DNA of 64,000 bases from Holtermannia corniformis (taxonomy: Eukaryota; Basidiomycota; Tremellomycetes; Holtermanniales), in assembly GCA_001599935.1 (NCBI GenBank), contig BCIJ01000004.1, positions 544,803 through 608,802 of the forward strand, read 5' to 3'. Below the pieces are notes generated by a model, which saw nothing but the letters and a program-made list of their open reading frames with translations, had not been told where the DNA came from and ran no database searches. This document shows positions 56,724-64,000 of the stretch, piece after piece. The position numbers and the translations under genes were made by a program. Within the stretch, counting starts at the first letter, position 1; every line of letters starts with the position of its first letter.

Positions 56724-59117
56724 CTATGTCATCTTGCACCGAATCATAGGGCAATCCCAGTTGCCCGGCTGTATGTAAGCCCCGACGTGTTTCTCCAACT
56801 CCTCCGCCGACCAGTAGCAGAGGCAAGTGTGTTCAAGCATCTTTTCGTGACTTGATTTCGCCTTCTCTCGCCTTTCCCAGTCGAGGCGAGTGACGGGCGG
56901 TGTCACTGGCATCAACCGCAGCGTAAGCGGGTCTTCCAGTCGTGGGCTGATGGGGCACGGCAATGGCGCTGTACGCGGCGATGTCGGAAGCTCAGCGTGA
57001 GCCGCATAGTATGGTGGCAACACGAGATTGTTAGGTGTAGCCGAGCACTAAAGGACGTGTTAGCTCTATCCAAACCTTCATTACGCGCCGCACTCACCGG
57101 TGCAATCTCAACCTGGCGCTGGATCACACACTTGCGCAGACCGCCTTCTTGTCTCTCCGTCCCAAGCCCCAGCACTCCGGCGTTGGCATAGGCCACCCCA
57201 TTCTCGTCTTGACCAATGACGGAAAAGTACAGCTCCACAGAGAGCTTGTGGACTGTACGTTCCGTTCCATTAGGGACCAGCGACGACGAGGGCGTGCTGG
57301 GCTGGGCTCCGGTAATCGGCGAAGGCAGCCGCAGTGGGAGGCTCAAGGTATAGGTACCAGCAGTGGCCACGGCGCCAGAGATGACTTCTGGCTCGGAGAG
57401 GAGCAACGCTGGATTGGCGGATTGCTTGCCCTTACTCTTGCCTTTCTTGTGTTCCGTCATTTTGGCAACGTCAGCGGCCTCGAGGCCTCGTCCGTAAGCG
57501 CCGCGCCAAACGTAGCCACCATTGGTAGGGCGCCCATTTCGCCCCTGTCGTCGTAATGTTCCTAGCTTGTATAGTAGGATGGAATCGGAGGTCTTGGGAT
57601 CGGGTGGCTCATTTGCGGCCTTGTACGACTGGACCAGCGAAAGGGTAAGGAAGTGTATCGTGACCTTATCTTCGAGCGAGGCGAGATGCATGCTAAAGTT
57701 CATGGCCGAGCCAAGAGCAAACTGCAGGGAATCAGACTAGAGTGCGAGCGGTTCAGGTTAAACTCACAAGACCACTGTTCGCTCGGACACCAACAGGTCC
57801 TATACCCGGCAGATACTCTTGACAGGCCCACTCCATGCGCGGCAGTAGACCGCGCAGTGGAGTAAGCGCTTGAACAGTTATTTCTTGGCTCGCGAGCGCG
57901 AGACTTGGTAGACATGCGCTGGGACTTCCGCTAAACCGCCTGACATCTCGTGAGGATTCGCGCGAGAGTGGTACGCGAGGTGACGAAGTTCGCCTGCCCA
58001 GTGCTGTCGGTGGAGAGCTTGGTGAGCCGAAGCGGAGCAGCGAGCGAAGCATGGTAGGAGGCGACACGGCGGGGGGACGCTGGTGTTCATCTTGTGATTC
58101 AGATATCGACACTGTACGAAGCGAGCGTCCGCGACTCGACAGTCGTTTCGCACGAAAGACATCGTACGAGCGACGTCCCGAGCCTCTAGCAAAGAGTGTG
58201 CCAGTGTCTCCATCATTGATGACGAGTAGAGGTTCACCGAAAGACTGGTAGGCCGGGACAAAGTCATTGGAGACTCGCGACCCGAGATCCACAGTCGACA
58301 CACTATCTTCCGAGCAGCAAGAGCACGACGAGCTTCCGGATAGCTCTGGCGTCCGTTGCGCTAATGGGGATTTCAGATCAGGTAGGAGGTTACGCAGTGA
58401 CGGTCGTCCGGGATCGAAGGACACGCGTCGGTCTGGATGCGATGGGCGTGAGCGGGTGGCAGCCGAGGTCGAGGATGCCCGTCGTTCCCCAAGCAAGTCG
58501 GCCGCAGACGGCGTGGGCGAGTACTGTGGCGAAGGTACTTGCAGCGAGCCTCGGCGCGAAGATGACACTCCAGGTAGATCCAACACGGATGCGTGCACAG
58601 TGTGAGTCACGCGCGACTTGGGGGTGTCAGTGGTTGGGGCAAGTGTAGCGGGTAGAATGATTGTAAAGTCAAAACTATGATGCGTAAGTGGAAACGAAAC
58701 GCCTGTGTGCGGCAGCGCGTACCGGCTCTGCCCAGAGTCGAGCCACAACTCATCGTCCATGTCGCCTCCGGTGACATCGACTTGCTTGGCGATCCAGCTG
58801 GCGCGAGGTGCCCATTCTGCATTGACAGACGCTCTCGTTTGGTAGCTGACTTCCCAGAGTATGCGAAGGCCTTTGACTAGGGTTGGGGACGGCGCGGTTG
58901 CAATAACGTAGCCAGTGACCAGCGTGTCGTCAGCCGGTGCAGGGGTTGGAGGACCCGGCGACGTGTCGGTAGGGGGGCGGAATTGAGGTGCGGGCGACGT
59001 AGGGAAGATAAACTGGGGATATGTTGAGAGGTGTAGCTCGAGAGTCAGCTCAGAGTCGCGAATGCGGCTCGAGGCTGCCGAGCTTGCCAAGGAGCTCGCG
59101 AGAGAAACGAGCGACAT
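56724..59117 (-). CDS. Arrestin-like protein
   Basis: Three exons. The first, from MSLVSLASSLASSAASSRIR at 59117, encodes an N-terminal beta-sandwich (ELTLELHLSTYPQFIFP, TLVTGYVIATAPSPTLVKGL) with a long Ser-rich loop. A GTGAGT intron near 57760 joins ANSGLVS to FALGSAMNFSMHLASLEDKV, the start of the second sandwich, which holds a Lys-rich loop. The last exon begins with CSATPNNLVLPPYYA and ends CPMIRCKMT. The order and the PPYYA motif, which could bind a WW domain of a Rsp5-type ligase, suggest an alpha-arrestin adaptor for transporter endocytosis. Overall likeness is by architecture, so this is moderately sure. Confidence 0.5.
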
Positions 59118-59174
59118 TGCGCTGCAGGGAAGCACCAGTAGATGAAGACTAGAATCAAGACAGGGCCGTGCATG

Positions 59175-59182
59175 GTATATAG
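59175..59182 (-). promoter_or_regulatory. TATA element of the arrestin-like gene
   Basis: On the minus strand, CTATATAC stands 58 bp before the ATG at 59117. Confidence 0.45.
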
Positions 59183-59590
59183 CCGGGTCGGAAGCCGGGT
59201 TGAGTCACTGTCTGGCGATCAGAGGTGACAAAGCAGTAACGTGGACGAGGCGTCGGGACGGAGACGACTGCACCGAGCGCAATAGGGCCCGCCAAAGGTT
59301 AATAAGCAACGTCCGGGTGATGGCAGTGCGACGCGACGCGACGACATGGTCGGCTGAGCAATCATCATTGCAATCTTACCCGGTTGAGAAGAAACCTGGC
59401 CTGTTTGCCAACTTGACAGTGCTGCTGAACAATCGTCAATGAGCACCAACAGATCGTCTTGACCGTGCCTGACACCGGTGCCGAGGTTGAGTCGACAGCC
59501 TCGGGCGGACGCTGAGCCGAACGGGCCGAACGCGGATCCTGGACACTCGCCAAGCTGCGATACTGGCTACATGCACTCTCAAGACGTATG
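59183..59590. other. Intergenic region
   Basis: About 400 bp between two minus-strand genes. A GCGACGCGACGCGACGAC short tandem motif is at about 59328-59345. No gene is supported. Confidence 0.35.
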
Positions 59591-60911
59591 CTAAATGACT
59601 CCACCCCCTCCGCGTCGGCTCGCCCGTTTGCGCTCGCGCTCGTCCCCGCCATTGGTTTCATCTCCACCACCCCGTGCAGCTCTTCGCCGCCCGCCGCGCC
59701 CGCCGCTTGCTGACGTTGAGCGGGGGCCAGGCAGTGCCTCCTCGATGCCGGTCATCTCGTCACCCGTGCCCACGACAGCGCTCAATGGACGTTTGTTTCC
59801 CACTGCAAAGGTCGAATCCAGGCTCGTCGTTTGAGTCGGCACGAGATGGGCGTCAGGAAACGAAACGTATGGGACGTCGTCAAGTGAAATGGCAGGTGCA
59901 AATGACAGCGCGCTGGGCGGTGCCACTGGGTTCAACGCGTTGTGCGCGTGCAACGAATGCCGAGGGATGTGCTTCGTGACGCGACTTGAGACAGTTGGAG
60001 ACGCTCGGTTGTCATGGAGCGGAGCCGGCGAGGTAGAAGGTGAGGACGAAGATGGATGAGCAGGGGTTGGCTGGTATGGGGCGTGACATCGGTCCGTTTG
60101 AAATGGAGTTTGAATTGTGGCTGGAGCGGCACAAGAATAGGAAGGACCGGCCTCCTGATCACGGCTGAACGTCGCCTCAGCTGAGCGCCCTCGAACGTTC
60201 CGTCTCGCGAGCTCGGCTCCGCTGAGCGGCGCTGACAATGGTCGCGCGGGAGCCGACTGTGCGACGTGCGTCGGCAAGGAAGATCGAGGGCCCAGCGTCT
60301 TGCCACCGGGTATTCCTACCGGCTGTGCTTGCGTCCGAGTCTTGGTCCGACTGTTGAGAGCTGCAGAGCCGGTAGCTTTGCTGGATGGCTCGTCGCGCTC
60401 CTCGTCTGATTCGAAAGCTTGCATGGCCGCCTGCACAGCTTAAGTAGGCACCGCGACACACCGGTCCAAATCTCTCACCTTTCTTGCATCCACCCAGTCC
60501 ATGAGCCTGCTCAACGCTTGACCCGCATCCTGGCCGTTCTCTGCGGATTCTGACAAAGCGTTTTGCACGGTCTCCAGCACATCGGACCTGAGTGAAAGAT
60601 CAGACGACATTTCGGAGATCTGATGGCGATACACTTACAAACATGCCGTGTAGCCCACCGTGTATGCTTGCTAGGAATAAGGACGATCAGCTCGACCGTC
60701 TTCACGTCATGCGGAACAAAGCACGTACCTTTGAAGCTGCCAAAGCGCTCTTATACAATGTTGTGATACTGAGTGCAGAAGCTAGCACTCGTCAGCACAC
60801 AAGCTGTGGGAAATACGCATTGCAAGACGTACCCCTGAACTGATCACCCATCTCACGCTCTGTCTGTGCCAAACCGGGCGGAAGCGACGACCCGAGAGCG
60901 GATAGATCCAT
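59591..60911 (-). CDS. Unidentified protein with a helical N-terminal domain
   Basis: Predicted exons start MDLSALGSSLPPGLAQTERE at 60911 and continue ITTLYKSALAASKQAYTVGY, then TACLSDVLETVQNALSESAE and LSRLMDWVDARKAAMQAFES, each joined across a short GT-AG intron. This approximately 110-residue helical start looks well conserved in composition. The long last exon is Ser/Pro-rich and disordered. It ends with an RGGRGGRRR-type stretch and a KRASRRGGGG tail, so the protein is probably nuclear or RNA-associated. I do not recognise the family. Confidence 0.6.
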
Positions 60912-61187
60912 GTCGAGCTGCGTTGTAGCGAGTTCAACAGCACTTTGGCGTCCTTGAGGGACCTTTGCAACCTTTGAGCCCTGGTCTGGCAGTGCAATCG
61001 TCGTCGAGCTGACCGCAACGGCGAGCCCGGTGAGAAGTGGGCGACCGCACTTTCCGCGGATCACGATCGCTTCCGTGCTCTCGATATCTCTAGAGCGATC
61101 GCACGGCTCCAGATCAACCGTGAACGCGCTCCTAGTCCGAGTATGTCGTACAATGGCAGGCTGTGGTAGGACTAACTCGTCCACAGT
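60912..61187. other. Divergent promoter region, 60911 gene and ISD11
   Basis: 276 bp between two genes read apart. An upstream ATG at about 61150 (ATGTCGTAC) may belong to a spliced 5' leader of ISD11, because a CACAG acceptor lies directly before the ATG at 61188. Confidence 0.35.
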
Positions 61188-61541
61188 ATGCCACCCGTCC
61201 CGTCTCTCGCTCAGGTGCAATCGCTCCACAATTCCCTCCTCACTGCATCCAAGCGGTTCGCCACCTACAACTTCAATCAGTACTTTGTGCGGAGAACAAA
61301 CGAGACTTTCAAGCCCGTACTTGAAGCTCTCAGCAGTTCGTCCGCTGCGAACAGCAACGCGAGAGATCTGAGCAAATTCTACGAGGAGCAAAAGATGGAA
61401 CTCGAGGTTCTCAAGAGGGCTGCAGAGGTCAATCGCATGTTCGAGGGGCCCAAACTCGTCGTGGAACACGCCAAGCCGATTACTAGCGGAGGTGGAGCAG
61501 GTATGGAGGCATCGGCGGGCGGTGGCGGCCAGCCGGTGTGA
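61188..61541 (+). CDS. ISD11: ISD11-like LYR-family protein
   Basis: A single-exon ORF of 117 codons starts MPPVPSLAQVQSLHNSLLTA and continues SKRFATYNFNQYFVRRTNET. This is the pattern of Isd11 (LYRM4), the partner that stabilises cysteine desulfurase Nfs1 in mitochondria: L-Y-R, then SKRF..YN(F/Y)..Y..RR....F. The LYR triplet itself reads LHN here, so Tyr and Arg are replaced, while the FxxYNF and RR residues remain. Then comes a charged helix (FYEEQKMELEVLKRAAEVN) and a Gly-rich tail. The extension beyond the usual 90-95 residues is low complexity. Confidence 0.75.
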   Translation: MPPVPSLAQVQSLHNSLLTASKRFATYNFNQYFVRRTNETFKPVLEALSSSSAANSNARDLSKFYEEQKMELEVLKRAAEVNRMFEGPKLVVEHAKPITSGGGAGMEASAGGGGQPV

Positions 61542-61818
61542 AGCACGTTCGTCGTTCATGGATGTATTACTACTACTGCGTGACAAACAGCATCACTCTC
61601 ATGCAGGTCGTCGCCGTTGCGTCTTGTTGACTCGCAACGGTAGGATCACATTCAGATTGCTCAAGACGCTTTAGGCTGATAATTCTGGTGTACGTGGGAC
61701 GTCCTTTGTGTCGACCTCTGAGGAAGCTGATGTAGCATCTCCCTTGACGCTGTTTCGAATAACTGAGGGACCCACCTTGACATGCTTGAGCGATCCGCCG
61801 GCGTTCCCGTCAGCAATC
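61542..61818. other. Intergenic region
   Basis: 277 bp between the ISD11 stop and the next ATG at 61819. The plus-strand frame is open from 61708 but lacks an ATG there. Nothing else is seen. Confidence 0.35.
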
Positions 61819-63732
61819 ATGTACACACCATCAACTTCGGCGCTGGTCGCTGATCGTTCTCCTTCACAAGAAGTACGGCGCCCAGCGTCACTGCCGACAA
61901 CCCAATCCCCGCGAATGCATACTACGAGCCGACCGGCATCGCAGACGTCCACCAAGTCCCGACGATTGACACCGCAGCTCGAACAACGTCAACCTATCAG
62001 TGACATCTACGAGTCAAGCACATCCAACCAAGTTCCGCGACGCCAGTCAAAGTCTCCCGTAGAACCTGAAAATATCGTCATCTCCATGGATGACGTCTAT
62101 GCCGCCGACGAAGTCTTAGCTCGACGTCAAAGTATCCCGCTACCGCCTTACGCAGCGAATGCCGAGTTCGCGGCCTACGGCGAAGACAAAAAGGGCCTGC
62201 TTGCCTCCAAGCGCGCCAGTGTGGCGTCCAGCACACACACGAGGACGTCATCCGGAACATCAATCGCACCCCGCCAACTCAGCCTCGTGGTTCGCATCCT
62301 GGTGCCCATATTTCTGGTACTCCCTCTGCTATCGGCGCTGGGTCTAGGCTACTTCAACACCTCTCAAAGTGATGTTTTACGCCAAGTCATCAGCGTGGTC
62401 TCAGTCCGACTGCCTGGAGACCAGTTCGCGGAGCTCCTAGGTGACTCGACCTCGTCTCCGCTGATATTAGGCCCGGGTCCATTGCTGCCGGCAAACTCGA
62501 CAGAATCGCCCCAAAACAGCACGACAGGTACACCGACGGGCGGCACCACCAAAACCATCGCATCGCACTCCGGCTCAGCGACTGCCACTTCACCGACCGA
62601 ATCACCCATCAGTCGTGTGCAGCCTCGCGAGCGGAAACGAGCACCTCTAATCGCTGCCAAGGCAACCAACAGCTCTACAGCCAACTCTGGGGGTACCCTT
62701 GGCATCGGAATATGGGGGTGGAGCTTGACGCCGGATAATGGTGACATGTCCGTATATTCTACCACTTTGGTATCACACTCACGAGAATATTCACCCAGAC
62801 CTACCTTGTCCTCCCTCCAGCTCTGGGATCAGACAAACGATCTCTTTCCCGTAACCAATTCTGGCAACATGACCAAGTAAGTGAACTTGGACTCTTACTT
62901 CATCGCGTTAATCCGCCAGTACGACATCGCTAAACATCAGCGAAGCTGATTTTCCGCAAGGTCTGGGGCGATGCATGGTCTTTCATGCTCTTGGTACAGC
63001 TTACCAAGTCACTGTGCTTGACTGTACTGACCTAAGGCGTAGGTCTTATCTCGTCGATGGCCGCCACAGTCCCCGTACTTTTCTACGTCTTTCGGCGACA
63101 TGTCGGCAACAACGCCTATGTTTGTGGCGGCGCCTGTCCCGTCCACAGTCGGTAAGCTAACTTGACCGATTGCAGGTGTCCCCGGGATGGATTCAACATA
63201 TCGCACTGACGCTCGCGACGGTGTTCAGCTTGGTTGCAGTTGGTTCGAATCTTCACCCTTCGCATATTGCTGATTCAGCTAGTGGATCGTGGACAAGCGC
63301 TACGTATCGACCGTGCAAGCTAACTTGGGGGAGCGCCTAAAAGTTGCTGCCGGGTACGTCCACTCTGCTTACTTGACCAATCTGATTCGCCTTTCTAGGA
63401 TCTCCTCGACATTGAGTGCGGCCATATTCGGACTGCTGCTTGCCAGTACCCTAGTGTCGACATTGCCCATTTTTTCGACATTTCTCCACCGTCAACAGAG
63501 GCGCTCGCGGCAGTGGACTGACGTGACCGAAGTTAGCAATGGCTTCTCCGACACCAGCGCTTCCGCTCCCAGACATATCAGGAATGGTTGGCTTGGCAGA
63601 GACCGCAACCGTAGTCGTGACAGAGAACGCCGCCTTCTGCAAGCCCGGGCCAAGTCTGGAAGCAATGCCGACAGATGGACTGCCCTGTTCGACAGTAGTG
63701 AGCGCAAACGTCAGAAGCATGGTATAATCTAG
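61819..63732 (+). CDS. SUR7/PalI-like multi-pass membrane protein
   Basis: A first exon of about 354 codons starts MYTPSTSALVADRSPSQEVR. It has a long cytoplasmic Ser/Pro-rich head, then TM1 (SLVVRILVPIFLVLPLLSAL) followed by an extracellular Ser/Thr-rich loop with N-glycosylation sites (NSTES, NSSTA). A GIGIWGWS motif in the loop is close to the G-x-W..(C)-like box of Sur7/PalI-type proteins. Short exons after 62880 encode further hydrophobic segments (MAATVPVLFYVF; IALTLATVFSLVAVGSNL; AIFGLLLASTLVSTLPIF). Four membrane passes and this order fit the SUR7/Rim9 group. The exact exon joins and the C terminus after 63480 are uncertain. Confidence 0.5.
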
Positions 63733-64000
63733 TGGAGCCGACATGTTACCAGTGTGCCTGACAGCGCCCGCGACCACCTCCTCAAGTGGCGCGGTCTCAA
63801 GTCGAAGCACCCGCCCTCGTTGAAACGCAAACTGACTCGGCCACTCCCATGACCTATGAGATACATACATGAAGGGAGCTGCAACGTCTCGCCGGGTCTC
63901 ACGATCTTGTCACCAACCCTGCGAACGTGATTCATTGACATGGACCCCAATCGACGCCCGTTCACCAATGCACCCCATCAACATCCTAGCGTGGTGTTTC
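63733..64000 (-). other. Right edge, possible start of another minus-strand gene
   Basis: Two minus-strand frames are open here: 63729-63968 and the one leading to 63451. A segment such as VNGRRLGSMSMNHVRRVGDK faintly recalls FHA-domain phrasing. It overlaps the end of the SUR7-like gene, so at most one reading can be right. I make no firm call. Confidence 0.2.

Noticed and set aside
61671..61955. Minus-strand ORF of 94 codons
   Set aside because: It is the reverse shadow of the SUR7-like gene's N-terminal coding region and has no splice partner or promoter of its own.
63451..63870. Minus-strand ORF of 139 codons at the right edge
   Set aside because: It overlaps the predicted last exon of the SUR7-like gene, and neither reading is clearly better. 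Without the sequence beyond 64000 it cannot be decided.

Overview
The window looks like nuclear DNA of a basidiomycete yeast or fungus. Genes are dense on both strands. Nearly all are split by very short GT-AG introns of about 35-60 nt, often with a CTGAC/CTAAC-like branch site. The conserved proteins (OPY2-like HOG anchor, mitoferrin, NAD-dependent GDH2, MTD1, PUS3, XPT1, TEX1/THOC3) are fungal. Intron style and base composition would fit Pucciniomycotina (for example a Mixia-like species), but that placement is an inference. Isolated N bases mark small assembly uncertainties.

Layout. 1-6440 is a transposon block. A Ty3/gypsy element runs off the left edge on the minus strand (gag plus 5' LTR). 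It lies head to head with a tyrosine-recombinase retrotransposon of the Ngaro/DIRS type, which has a CCHC Gag ORF, an RT-RNase H ORF and a tyrosine recombinase, followed by split 84-bp direct repeats. The right end of this element sits in the promoter of a PUS3-type tRNA pseudouridine synthase gene. 8.4-23.8 kb alternates conserved genes (purple acid phosphatase, MTD1, CDC48, unidentified membrane proteins) with very small genes of 65-105 codons. Most of these have a clear TATA element 40-50 bp before the ATG. 24-33.2 kb is a repeat-rich island. It holds one near-complete and one less certain Crinkler/RHS-type NTPase-nuclease gene, two fragments of the same family, a TPX2-like gene and two fragments of that gene's 3' end.

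33.2-41.4 kb carries CYS3, a glutathione transferase, mitoferrin and xanthine phosphoribosyltransferase, plus two more small genes. One of the small genes is split after its tenth codon by a 462-bp terminal-inverted-repeat element with a perfect 8-bp target duplication (a hAT-type MITE). The element is packed with TACGGATCCGTA palindromes. 41.7-64 kb is ordinary gene space: a two-finger RanBP2 zinc protein, OPY2, a beta-helix membrane protein, TEX1/THOC3, GDH2, an arrestin-like protein, an unidentified conserved protein, ISD11 and a SUR7/PalI-like membrane protein.

The least familiar feature is the set of TATA-driven small genes. They occur in neighbouring related pairs (8427/8922, 15690/16253, 16735/17955, 37101/38385), and I could not assign them to any known family. 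Exon joins given below were read by eye and are predictions.
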